Positions 1 to 6,344 of a stretch of DNA of 7,371 nt are shown one piece after another (the stretch's first letter is position 1; every line of letters begins with the position of its first letter). The DNA lies in contig CBDUBU010000207.1 of assembly GCA_965365465.1 (NCBI GenBank), positions 1-7,371 on the forward strand. Direction: 5' to 3'. The notes under the pieces were generated by a model, which was not told the origin of the DNA, did not search any database, and saw nothing but the letters and a program-made list of their open reading frames with translations. Position numbers and translations under genes: made by a program. This stretch comes from CBDUBU01 sp965365465 (GTDB taxonomy: Bacteria > Bacteroidota > Rhodothermia > Rhodothermales > DASSAV01).

Positions 1-1
1 C

Positions 2-1144
2 CTCGTGATCGACCTTTCCCGGATGCGCGGCGTCGAGGTAGATCCCGAAACGCGCCGCGCTGTTGCACAGGGCGGCGTCACCATTGGAGACCTGGACCGG
101 GCAACGCAGCCGTTCGGCCTTGCCGCGCCAATGGGGGTCGTCACCGAGACAGGGATTGCAGGACTCACGCTCGGCGGCGGCATGGGCTGGCTGCGCCGCA
201 AACACGGGCTGAGTTGCGATGCGCTGCGCTCGGTGGACATCGTTACCGCCGACGGAAGCCTGCGCCACGCGAGCCGGGGTGAAAACCCGGACCTGTTCTG
301 GGCCGTGCGCGGCGGCGGGGGCAACTTCGGCGTCGTTACACGCTTCGAATACGAACTGTATGAGGTGGGGCCGGAGGTGTTTTTCCTCGTTGTGGCCTAT
401 CCAGCCGCTGAGGCATCGGGGGTGCTGCGGCATATGCACGACTGGATGCGGCAGGCGCCGGAAGCCTTCAGTCCCATTGCCGTGCTGGGCCATGTGCCTG
501 CCGTGGATCCCTTTCCGGAGGCGCATCACGGCGAGCCGTGCCTGTTTCTTGTCGGCCCCTACGCCGGAGATGTCGCCGAAGGAGAACGCACGCTGGCTCC
601 CCTCCGGACGCTGGCGGAACCTATCGCCGATTTCAGCGGCCCGGCGCCCTTCCTGGAGGTTCAGCAGTTTTTCGATGAAGAGTATCCGAGCGGCGGACGT
701 TACTACTGGAAATCCGCCAACCTGACCGGCCTTCCCGACGAGGCTATCCATGCCCTCGTTGCCCTCAATGCAGAGGCCCCTTCGGGACATTCCACGATCG
801 ACATCTGGTTCCAGGGCGGCGCCATGAGCAAACCAGGCGCAGAAGAAACGGCCTTTGGCAGCCGCGCCGCGCCTATCCTGATCGGCATCGAGGCCAACTG
901 GCACGACGCCGCCTCAGACGAAGCGAACATCGCCTGGGCCAGACGCTGCTTCAAGGCCATGCAGCCTTTCTCGAACGGCAGTATGTATTTTAACTTTCCC
1001 GGAATGCAGGGAGAAGCCGAAGAACGGTTGCAGGCCACCTATGGCGCAGGCTACGGACGCCTCGCCGCCGTCAAGCGCGCCTATGACCCGGACAACCTGT
1101 TCCGCACGCACCAGAACATTCAACCCGCAATGGCAGAAGCATGA
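2..1144 (+). CDS. FAD-binding oxidoreductase, berberine-bridge (BBE) type, 5'-truncated by the window edge
   Basis: The reading frame is already open at base 2, and the first residues (LVIDLSRMRG) are the middle of a PCMH-type FAD-binding domain. Roughly 80 N-terminal residues, including any flavin-linking His, therefore lie off the window. The GTG at 5 is not the true start. Visible FAD-domain motifs are LTLGGGMGW (near 170-190), VDIVTADG (near 233-255) and RGGGGNFGVVTRFEYEL (near 308-357). The C-terminus carries the BBE signature YGAGYGRLAAVKRAYDPDNL followed by FRTHQNIQP. Known members oxidise sugars, alkaloids or other small alcohols with O2 or another acceptor; the substrate here cannot be read from sequence. 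Where bicovalent members have the 6-S-cysteinyl Cys, this protein has no Cys (GVVTETGIAG), so it has at most a single His linkage. No export signal is visible in the part present. The stop overlaps the next start as ATGA, implying co-translation with the lipoprotein gene. Confidence 0.9.
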   Translation, partial: LVIDLSRMRGVEVDPETRRAVAQGGVTIGDLDRATQPFGLAAPMGVVTETGIAGLTLGGGMGWLRRKHGLSCDALRSVDIVTADGSLRHASRGENPDLFWAVRGGGGNFGVVTRFEYELYEVGPEVFFLVVAYPAAEASGVLRHMHDWMRQAPEAFSPIAVLGHVPAVDPFPEAHHGEPCLFLVGPYAGDVAEGERTLAPLRTLAEPIADFSGPAPFLEVQQFFDEEYPSGGRYYWKSANLTGLPDEAIHALVALNAEAPSGHSTIDIWFQGGAMSKPGAEETAFGSRAAPILIGIEANWHDAASDEANIAWARRCFKAMQPFSNGSMYFNFPGMQGEAEERLQATYGAGYGRLAAVKRAYDPDNLFRTHQNIQPAMAEA

Positions 1145-1554
1145 GATATAGATCCGCACTTTATCCAGTCTTGCTGATAGCCGGCCTGCTTCTGATAAGC
1201 GCCTGCGACAACGAAGACGAGGACGACTTTCCGGCGGTCTATGAGGTAGAAGTCGCCGGGCAGGAAAGGTTCAGGATTGCCCTCGAAACCCCCGCGCAGA
1301 TCGCCGCCGCCGAGCAGCGCCTTGCCGGAGGCGAGGAAGGCGTCGTCTACGGCGTGCCGGTTCGAGGAGACGGCGGCTTTAACGCGCCCTACCACTGGCA
1401 TCTCAAGCCGGAAACCGTTGACTTTCCCGATGTGACCATCGAGGCGTGCAGCGGGCGACCGCGCAGCGATGTCGAAGCCGACCTGGATTACTGGATCGAC
1501 ACGCTCGGCGCCTACTGCCCCTGGGGGTCGCGGATCGTGCGCCGCGTGAAATGA
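1141..1554 (+). CDS. Small lipoprotein with a BP74-related domain
   Basis: This is a 137-residue protein with an N-terminal lipoprotein signal: basic MRYR, a hydrophobic core at residues 7-18, and lipobox ISAC ending at Cys22. The mature protein starts CDNEDEDDF, an acidic run directly after the lipidated Cys. In Bacteroidota such acidic runs act as a surface-export signal; in E. coli Asp at +2 would mean inner-membrane retention. The rest resembles, from memory, the BP74-related family: FRIALETPAQIAAAEQRL, then FNAPYHWHLKPE, an IEAC motif and YCPWGSRIV near the end, with the two mature-domain Cys perhaps forming a disulfide. That family is poorly characterised and no catalytic residues are evident, so I assign no activity. 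The start is fixed by the ATGA overlap with the upstream oxidoreductase gene. The gene ends 12 bases before the stop of the convergent lyase gene. The lipoprotein call is firm; the family call is moderate. Confidence 0.8.
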   Translation: MRYRSALYPVLLIAGLLLISACDNEDEDDFPAVYEVEVAGQERFRIALETPAQIAAAEQRLAGGEEGVVYGVPVRGDGGFNAPYHWHLKPETVDFPDVTIEACSGRPRSDVEADLDYWIDTLGAYCPWGSRIVRRVK

Positions 1555-1580
1555 GGCTGCGCCGGCTCAGAAAACAGCCT
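1554..1580. terminator. Weak inverted repeat at a convergent gene junction
   Basis: AGGCTG (1554-1559) pairs with CAGCCT (1575-1580) around a 15-base loop, between the convergent lipoprotein and lyase genes. The position suits a two-way terminator. The stem is only 6 bp and no clear T-run follows on either strand, so this is a weak call. Confidence 0.2.
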
Positions 1581-2478
1581 TCTCGTCTTCCGCGAGCCGG
1601 TGCAGCTTTCCCGGAAACGACTTGCCGAGAAAGGCTTCCATCCGGCGTGAGCAGGCCGCCACCCGGCGCAGGTCGATCCCGGTTTCGTAGCCAGTGGCGT
1701 GCAGCAGGTACACCGTGTCCTCGGTGGCGATATTGCCTGTCGCGCCCGGAATGAAAGGGCAGCCGCCCATGCCGCCCAGCGACGTGTCGAAACGGTTGAC
1801 GCCGCACGCCAGCGCCGCGTACACATTCGCTATCCCCAGCCCCCGCGTGTCGTGCAGGTGGAGTACAATGGGCGTGTCGCCGACGGCTTCCCGGAGGGCC
1901 TGCACCCGTTCCGCGATCATCACAGGATTTGCCATGCCGGTCGAGTCAGCCAGCGAGAGCGATTCGAGGCCGAGGTCTGCAAACCTCCGGCACAGGTCGA
2001 GCAGCAGGGGCAAAGGCGTGTCGCCAGGCGCCGCGTAGCCGAAAACGGTTTGCAGGCCCATCTGCGCTTCCATGCCCTGCGACTGCGCGAGGCGAAGCAT
2101 CTCCACGGCCCGCTCCACCCCTTCCCCAACCGACTGATTTGCATTGTCCCGGCTGTGCCGCTCGTTTGTCGCTATGGAGAGATCAACGCACCGCAGTCCG
2201 GCGCGGGCAGCGCGTTCCACGCCTTTCTTGTTCAGCGCCAGCCCCGTAAACACCGTCCCGGTCCCTTCGGGAAGGCGGCGGCATACCTCCTCGGCGTCGC
2301 GCATCTGCGGCGTCCACTCCGGATGCACGAACGAGGTAACCTGGATGCGCGGAAGCCCGGCCCGCGCCAGTTCCGTGATTGTCTCGACCTTCAGTTCCAC
2401 CGGGATATACTGCCTCTCGAACTGGAACCCGTCGCGGGGGCCTACTTCGCAGAGGGCGACTTTTCGTATGCTTTCCAT
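1567..2478 (-). CDS. Hydroxymethylglutaryl-CoA lyase family protein
   Basis: This 303-residue TIM-barrel enzyme of the HMGL/DRE-TIM metallolyase family would cleave HMG-CoA to acetyl-CoA and acetoacetate (leucine breakdown), or a related acyl-CoA. Counting from the ATG at 2478, it lines up with human HMG-CoA lyase at a constant offset of 26 at every key residue checked. Arg15 and Asp16 (EVGPRDGFQ) match R41/D42. His207 and His209 (LHLHDTRG) match the metal ligands H233/H235. Cys240 (GGMGGCPF) matches the catalytic-loop C266, and Asn249 (GATGN) matches N275. The exception is Gln46 (RIQVTSFVHP), where the human enzyme has E72. I chose ATG 2478 because the motif-bearing N-terminus begins right after it; a GTG at 2487 adds three residues (start, Tyr, Gly). 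No ribosome-binding site favours either. The cytosolic location is inferred from the lack of a signal peptide. The gene diverges from the M1 peptidase gene across a 410-base gap. Family membership is secure; substrate is less so. Confidence 0.9.
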   Translation of the reverse strand: MESIRKVALCEVGPRDGFQFERQYIPVELKVETITELARAGLPRIQVTSFVHPEWTPQMRDAEEVCRRLPEGTGTVFTGLALNKKGVERAARAGLRCVDLSIATNERHSRDNANQSVGEGVERAVEMLRLAQSQGMEAQMGLQTVFGYAAPGDTPLPLLLDLCRRFADLGLESLSLADSTGMANPVMIAERVQALREAVGDTPIVLHLHDTRGLGIANVYAALACGVNRFDTSLGGMGGCPFIPGATGNIATEDTVYLLHATGYETGIDLRRVAACSRRMEAFLGKSFPGKLHRLAEDEKAVF

Positions 2479-2526
2479 GCCGTACACGCAGAAAGGTTGT
2501 TGCCGTTTGCACGCACGCCCCTGCTT

Positions 2527-2562
2527 CCGGTTCTCAGCGGGTAGATTCCGGATCAGAACCGG
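2527..2562 (-). promoter_or_regulatory. 8-bp inverted repeat in the leader of the HMG-CoA lyase family gene
   Basis: CCGGTTCT (2527-2534) and AGAACCGG (2555-2562) are perfect reverse complements around a 20-base loop. The element ends 49 bases upstream of the ATG at 2478. It could be an operator or a leader hairpin. I do not recognise it as a known riboswitch or regulator site. Confidence 0.35.
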
Positions 2563-2594
2563 CCTCCCAGAGGCAGCGTCGTCGGAAAACCCTC

Positions 2595-2616
2595 ACAGGT
2601 TATCAAAATAACCTGT
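2595..2616. promoter_or_regulatory. Perfect 9-bp palindrome, operator-like
   Basis: ACAGGTTAT (2595-2603) and ATAACCTGT (2608-2616) are exact reverse complements around the 4-base spacer CAAA. The arm length and short spacer fit the binding site of a dimeric transcription factor. The centre lies about 128 bases before the lyase start and about 284 before the peptidase start. The surrounding sequence is AT-richer than its neighbourhood, as expected near a promoter. No regulator gene is in the window to pair with it. Confidence 0.45.
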
Positions 2617-2720
2617 TCCCATCGCCCGGCAATCCCTACCTTTCACACGGAACCAACCCGCCTGGAACAGGGGCGCGAAGAAAAGGGAAAAGCGGCGTGG
2701 GAAGTGAAATCGCGTTTTAG

Positions 2721-2821
2721 ACCGCAGAAACCGCAAAACGGCCTTGACAGGGCCAAAAAGGGCCTTTTGCCTGTACGAAAAACCGCAAAAAACCCATAGG
2801 AAAACCGCAGAAACCGCAAAA
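2721..2821. repeat. A/C-rich block of ACCGCA repeats
   Basis: The hexamer ACCGCA occurs five times on the plus strand, at 2721, 2730, 2782, 2804 and 2813. The 18-base string starting at 2721 (two 9-base units, ACCGCAGAA then ACCGCAAAA) recurs exactly at 2804-2821. Between the copies is an imperfect hairpin around 2748-2773 made from GGGCC and AAAAGG/CCTTTT tracts. The block ends 67 bases before the peptidase start. It could be a clustered protein-binding region or simple repeat drift. Confidence 0.6.
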
Positions 2822-2888
2822 TAATTCAGCAGACCTGTGAAGCGAGCGGGAGAGATATTCCACTGAATCGGCGCTAGACGGTAGATGA

Positions 2889-4838
2889 ATGAACTGCAAA
2901 CTTAACGCGCTGACCGTCCTGCTTTTTTTCCTCACGACCTCCCTCTACGGCCAACCCCGGACGGTATCGGAGCGGCAGGTATCCTATGCCATCGAGGTGA
3001 GGCTCGACCCGGAGACCCGCACGCTCCAGGGCCATGAGCGGGTTTCGTGGCGAAACCCGGATCGCGTTCCCGTCGGGGAACTGCAATTTCACCTCTACCT
3101 GAACGGGTTCAGGGATATGCGATCCACGTTCATGCGCGAGAGCGGCGGGCGGCATCGCGGCTTCACCGGCGGAGGCGACGACCCGTGGGGCGGAATCGTC
3201 ATCACACGGATGCGCCTGGCCGATTCCGACGCGGCGACGGATCTGACGGATCACATCCGCTTCATCCAGCCGGATGACGGCAACCCGGACGACCAGACCG
3301 TGATCTCCGTAGAACTGCCGCAAGCGGTGCAGCCCGGCGAAACGGTAACCCTCGACCTCGACTTCGAGGCGACGCTGCCCCGCATCTTTGCACGGACGGG
3401 CTGGGCCAGAAAGCCGGACGGCAGCCTGTTTTTCATGGTCGGGCAGTGGTTTCCCAAGTTCGGCGTCTACGAAGCGCCGGGCCGTCGTTACGTGCCGGAA
3501 GACGCGCCGCACGGGGCCTGGAACACCCATCAGTTCCACGCCAACAGCGAGTTTTACGCCGACTTCGGTGTTTACGACGTTTCGATCACCGTTCCGGCGG
3601 GCTATACGGTCGGCGCCACCGGCGTGCGCATTGCAGAAACCCGTTCAGACAGCACGTACACCCTGACCTACCGGGCCGAGGACGTTCACGATTTTGCCTG
3701 GACCGCGAGCAACCGTTTTCTGGAATACACAGACCGGTGGCAAAACGTGAACCTGCGCCTGTTGCTGCAACCCGAGCACGAGGGGCAGGCGCAGCGTCAT
3801 TTCGAGGCGGCCAAAACCGCGCTGTCTTATTTCGACAGATGGGTGGGCTCCTATCCGTATTCGACCCTCACGCTGGTCGATGGCATCGGCGGCAGCAACG
3901 GCATGGAATATCCCACGCTGATCACCCTGGGCACGGTGTACGGGCTGCCGGAGCGGGTGCGGGCGCTCGAACTCGTCACGATCCACGAGTTCGGGCACCA
4001 GTATTTCTACGGACTGCTCGCCAGCAACGAGTTCGAGGAAGCATGGCTGGATGAGGGCATCAACTCGTACCTGGAAGCGCGTATCATGCAGGATGCCTAC
4101 GGCCCCGGCGACCTCCTCGACCTGGCCGGGCTTCGGGTTAACACCTTCAGCACGCATCGCCTTTCCTACGCAAAAAACTACCCTTCACGCGGGCCGATCT
4201 ACCGGCGCTCATGGGACTATGCTTCCGTCAGCGAGTACGCCCGGGCTTCCTATTCAAAGCCCGCCATTGCGCTCAAATCGCTCGAAAACTACCTCGGCTG
4301 GGAGACGATGCAGCGTATCTTGCAGACGTATTACCAGCGCTGGCGCTTCCGCCACCCCACCACCCGCGATTTCCGCGATGTGGTGCAAGAAGCAGCAAAC
4401 CAGGATATGGACTGGTTCTTCGATCCGTATATTTACGGCACGGCGGTCGTCGATTATGCGATCGATGGCATACGCAACACCCCGGTGCGCAGGGACGAAA
4501 CCGGGACTGATTCGGTGCGGCATGAAACAGGGCGGAGGGGCGAGGTAGGGGTCGCGCGCAAGGGCGACGGCGTTTTCCCGCAGACGTTGCGCGTTCGCTT
4601 CGAGGATGGCGAGACGCAGGACATCCGGTGGGACGGACAGGAAGCTTGGCGAACGTTTGCCTTTGACAGACCCGTCGCGGAGGCGTACCTGGACCCGGAG
4701 AACGCTGTCCTGCTCGACATCAACCGCCTCAACAACCGCCTGCTGGCGGAGCCGGACAACATCCTGGCGCGGAAGGCGCAGCTTCGGTCTACGGTCTGGC
4801 TGCAACAACTCCTTTACCTGATCTCAGGCTTGCTTTGA
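2889..4838 (+). CDS. Secreted M1 family zinc aminopeptidase
   Basis: This 649-residue gluzincin probably removes N-terminal residues from peptides outside the cytoplasm. A Sec signal peptide is clear: MNCK, a hydrophobic core (ALTVLLFFLTT) and likely cleavage after LYG21, leaving Gln22. An N-terminal beta-saddle domain follows (about 30-230). The catalytic domain has the exopeptidase motif GMEYP at 338-342 (Glu340 would bind the substrate N-terminus). The zinc site is HEFGH at 366-370 with the third ligand Glu389 in EAWLDEG. The likely transition-state Tyr is Tyr455 in YSKPA. From about 530 a beta domain runs to the end, with DPENAVLLDINRLNNR as in other bacterial M1 proteins. A hydrophilic stretch near 535-555 (RRDETGTDSVRHETGRRGE) looks like a loop insertion. 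The start is ATG 2889, because the nearby ATG at 2885 meets a stop within seven codons. No Shine-Dalgarno is visible. A membrane protein gene follows 21 bases after the stop. Confidence 0.95.
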   Translation: MNCKLNALTVLLFFLTTSLYGQPRTVSERQVSYAIEVRLDPETRTLQGHERVSWRNPDRVPVGELQFHLYLNGFRDMRSTFMRESGGRHRGFTGGGDDPWGGIVITRMRLADSDAATDLTDHIRFIQPDDGNPDDQTVISVELPQAVQPGETVTLDLDFEATLPRIFARTGWARKPDGSLFFMVGQWFPKFGVYEAPGRRYVPEDAPHGAWNTHQFHANSEFYADFGVYDVSITVPAGYTVGATGVRIAETRSDSTYTLTYRAEDVHDFAWTASNRFLEYTDRWQNVNLRLLLQPEHEGQAQRHFEAAKTALSYFDRWVGSYPYSTLTLVDGIGGSNGMEYPTLITLGTVYGLPERVRALELVTIHEFGHQYFYGLLASNEFEEAWLDEGINSYLEARIMQDAYGPGDLLDLAGLRVNTFSTHRLSYAKNYPSRGPIYRRSWDYASVSEYARASYSKPAIALKSLENYLGWETMQRILQTYYQRWRFRHPTTRDFRDVVQEAANQDMDWFFDPYIYGTAVVDYAIDGIRNTPVRRDETGTDSVRHETGRRGEVGVARKGDGVFPQTLRVRFEDGETQDIRWDGQEAWRTFAFDRPVAEAYLDPENAVLLDINRLNNRLLAEPDNILARKAQLRSTVWLQQLLYLISGLL

Positions 4839-4859
4839 AGCACAAACGGGGCCTCCGTC

Positions 4860-5780
4860 ATGCTTGCACGTAGTTTCAGGGCCGGACTCGCCGGCATAAA
4901 ACGCCGCCCCGGACTGGCGGTGTTGCTCTACGCCGCCAACCTGATCCTGGCCGGCGCCCTCGGTCTGGTCGTCTATGCCGCCCTCGAAGAAACCGTCGGG
5001 CCTACCGGCTTCGGAGCCGACCTGAGCAGGGGCTTTGACCTCGTGCTCTGGAGCGACATTTTCGAGAAGGCAGGACCTGCGCTGCGCGTGCTGCTCGTCC
5101 AGTTGCTCTGGATCGCGCCGCTCTACCTGCTGTGGAAAACAGCCGCGGGCGTGGGGCTGGTTCATGCATTGCGCGGCGATCAGATACGTCCGTTCTGGGA
5201 AGGCGTCGGGCGGTTCACCGGGCGCGGTCTGCTGCTCGCGCTGCTTTTCCTGCTGCCGCTGGCAGGCTGGGTCGTAGTGGTGGGCATCGTCCATGCAGCA
5301 GCGCAGGCGCTCTGGCAGGGCGAGGTTGCGGCCTTCCGGATCAGCGCTGTGCTGACCCCGGCGCTGCTGCTCGCGGGTTGCTTTTTGCTTGACCTGATGC
5401 AGGATTTCGGGCGAACGGCGCTCGTCGTGAAGGGCGAAACCGTAGGGCGGGCCTGGACTACGGGACTTGCGTGGCCCTTCCGGCATCCGTCGTCGCTTGC
5501 GCTCTATGCTGTCTGGGCCTTCGGGGCCGCCCTCCTGCTCGCCCTCCCGGCGCTTCTGAACGTGACAGCCACGGGAGCCTCGGCCCCGGCGCTATGGGGT
5601 GTTTTCATCTTGCAACAGGTGTTCCTGCTGCTGCGCGCCTCGGCCAGCGCAGGCTGGATCGGCAGCGAGACGGCTTACTACGAGGAAATATGGCTACGGG
5701 AAATGCCGCTCATCGCGGAAAACACGCTCGCCTCCGACGAGGAACACCCCGACGACCTGGAATACATGACGCGCGCCTGA
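4860..5780 (+). CDS. Six-segment integral membrane protein, function unknown
   Basis: This is a 306-residue protein with six likely membrane helices at about residues 18-41, 74-95, 121-147, 161-183, 211-233 and 243-262. The N-terminus is basic (RSFRAGLAGIKRRP), and an acidic soluble tail (AENTLASDEEHPDDLEYM) closes the protein. By the positive-inside rule both ends are probably cytoplasmic. I see no transporter signature, catalytic motif or recognisable family pattern, so I give no function. It starts 21 bases after the secreted M1 peptidase stop on the same strand, with no terminator between, which suggests one transcript; whether they work together is unknown. The last codons and the stop form one arm of a perfect inverted repeat shared with the next, convergent gene. 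Confidence 0.85.
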   Translation: MLARSFRAGLAGIKRRPGLAVLLYAANLILAGALGLVVYAALEETVGPTGFGADLSRGFDLVLWSDIFEKAGPALRVLLVQLLWIAPLYLLWKTAAGVGLVHALRGDQIRPFWEGVGRFTGRGLLLALLFLLPLAGWVVVVGIVHAAAQALWQGEVAAFRISAVLTPALLLAGCFLLDLMQDFGRTALVVKGETVGRAWTTGLAWPFRHPSSLALYAVWAFGAALLLALPALLNVTATGASAPALWGVFILQQVFLLLRASASAGWIGSETAYYEEIWLREMPLIAENTLASDEEHPDDLEYMTRA

Positions 5781-5800
5781 GACCCCTCGGTCAGGCGCGC
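5771..5800. terminator. Perfect 10-bp inverted repeat containing both convergent stop codons
   Basis: GCGCGCCTGA (5771-5780) and TCAGGCGCGC (5791-5800) are exact reverse complements around a 10-base loop. The left arm ends with the TGA of the membrane-protein gene. The right arm begins with the complement of the TGA of the minus-strand gene, so both proteins end in Arg-Ala. An RNA made in either direction can form this strong GC hairpin. There is no T-run on either side, so it is not a textbook intrinsic terminator; it may still block readthrough or protect 3' ends. Confidence 0.55.
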
Positions 5801-6051
5801 ACTTCCGTCAGGAGGGCCTGCACTTCCTCCACCTTCGGAAAGACCACGCTTTCTGGCCCGAACTCACACAGGGCTTCATGGAAGAACGCCGCCATAGCCT
5901 CCCGCTCGTCAGCCGTGGCAGCGCCCTCATCAAAGGCATACATGAACCGGCTCCATGAATCGTCGGCGATCTGGCCCGTAACATAGTGTGCAAAAAGCGC
6001 GTGCAGCGACGAAAGCTGTACGGCGGGGCTTAACGCTGTAGCTGCTTGCAT
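5791..6051 (-). CDS. Small acidic protein, function unknown
   Basis: This is an 86-residue protein read from the ATG at 6051. The sequence is compact and protein-like (LHALFAHYVTGQIADDSWSR, then AMAAFFHEALCEFGPESVVF), rich in Ala, Glu and Phe, probably mostly helical, with no signal peptide or membrane segment. I do not recognise its family. The frame stays open upstream to about 6357, but that extension runs through the 71-base repeat and its composition looks non-coding, so I prefer the ATG at 6051. An ATG further upstream (protein beginning MADVRVQ) would add 27 residues and cannot be fully excluded. No strong ribosome-binding site is present. The gene converges on the membrane-protein gene with 10 bases between stops, and diverges from the antitoxin gene across 334 bases. 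Coding status is likely but not certain. Confidence 0.6.
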   Translation of the reverse strand: MQAATALSPAVQLSSLHALFAHYVTGQIADDSWSRFMYAFDEGAATADEREAMAAFFHEALCEFGPESVVFPKVEEVQALLTEVRA

Positions 6052-6204
6052 GACCCGTCTCTGTTGAAAGTGTGAGGAGAAAGATGGCAGGCCGGAGGCT
6101 GAGGCCGGCGCTTGCTGAACCCGAACATCTGCCATCGCAAAAGGCAGGCCGAAAAAGGCAAGCGCGATCTCTCGCGTTTTCAGCGGCTTGGGATCAAACC
6201 AGGC

Positions 6205-6275
6205 GGCAGAATCTGCCGGGACGCGCCGGCAAGGTGCGTCAGAGCGATCAGAGATTACGGTTCCGCACGGAGGTG
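6205..6275 (+). repeat. 71-base direct repeat, copy A (upstream of the antitoxin)
   Basis: Copy A matches 6962-7032 in the same orientation with 68 of 71 bases identical and no gaps; the differences are at repeat positions 10, 30 and 40. It begins with a small palindrome (GGCAGA-A-TCTGCC), followed by a GCCGG/CCGGC hairpin with a 6-base loop. Further on, GTGCG and CGCAC can pair across about 25 bases. These elements suggest a structured intergenic repeat. It ends 110 bases before the antitoxin start. Neither transposase nor terminal inverted repeats are visible. Confidence 0.9.
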
Positions 6276-6344
6276 CTGCTTTGTCCTGGAGCCGGAATGC
6301 GTTCCACCGGGAGAAAAACCGGTTCCCGTGCGTTTGAACCGTAA
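6255..6344. repeat. Long imperfect inverted repeat: end of repeat A against an inverted partial copy
   Basis: TTACGGTTC (6255-6263) followed by CGCACGG (6264-6270) is the reverse complement of CCGTGCG (6326-6332) and GAACCGTAA (6336-6344). The only interruption is three unpaired T at 6333-6335. This gives 16 base pairs around a 55-base loop, which itself holds a GGAA-TGCG-TTCC hairpin. A competing hairpin, CGGTTC (6320-6325) with GAACCG (6336-6341), uses the same right arm. The element lies just upstream of the antitoxin start, in its probable leader or promoter. Confidence 0.65.

Larger units (their letters stand above)
2479..2888. other. Divergent intergenic region, no gene supported
   Basis: These 410 bases separate the minus-strand lyase start from the plus-strand peptidase start and should hold both promoters. 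Short open frames cross it but look like translations of non-coding sequence. It contains two perfect inverted repeats (2527-2562 and 2595-2616) and an A/C-rich repeat block (2721-2821). TTGACA at 2744-2749 matches a -35 box, but no acceptable -10 lies 16-18 bases downstream, so I do not call a promoter there. Between about 2617 and 2720 I see nothing recognisable. Confidence 0.6.

Noticed and set aside
1699..2544. Plus-strand open frame of 281 codons opposite the lyase gene
   Set aside because: It is the antisense shadow of a gene whose active-site motifs are all in the minus frame; it is rich in Arg, His and Pro with no recognisable domain.
2744..2772. Sigma-70 promoter with TTGACA
   Set aside because: The -35 box is perfect, but the sequence 16-18 bases downstream (around TTGCCT) is nothing like a -10 box.
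2721..2821. CRISPR array or plasmid iterons
   Set aside because: Repeat units are too short and unevenly spaced for CRISPR, no cas gene is present, and there is no replication gene nearby.
2874..3539. Minus-strand open frame of 221 codons opposite the M1 peptidase
   Set aside because: It is antisense to the signal peptide and beta domain of a clear M1 enzyme, and shows no family features of its own.
6084..6344. Plus-strand open frame of 86 codons with AGGAG four bases before its ATG
   Set aside because: It runs through the 71-base repeat; all three differences between the repeat copies change the amino acid in this frame, the spacing is short, and the product is basic and low in structure signals.
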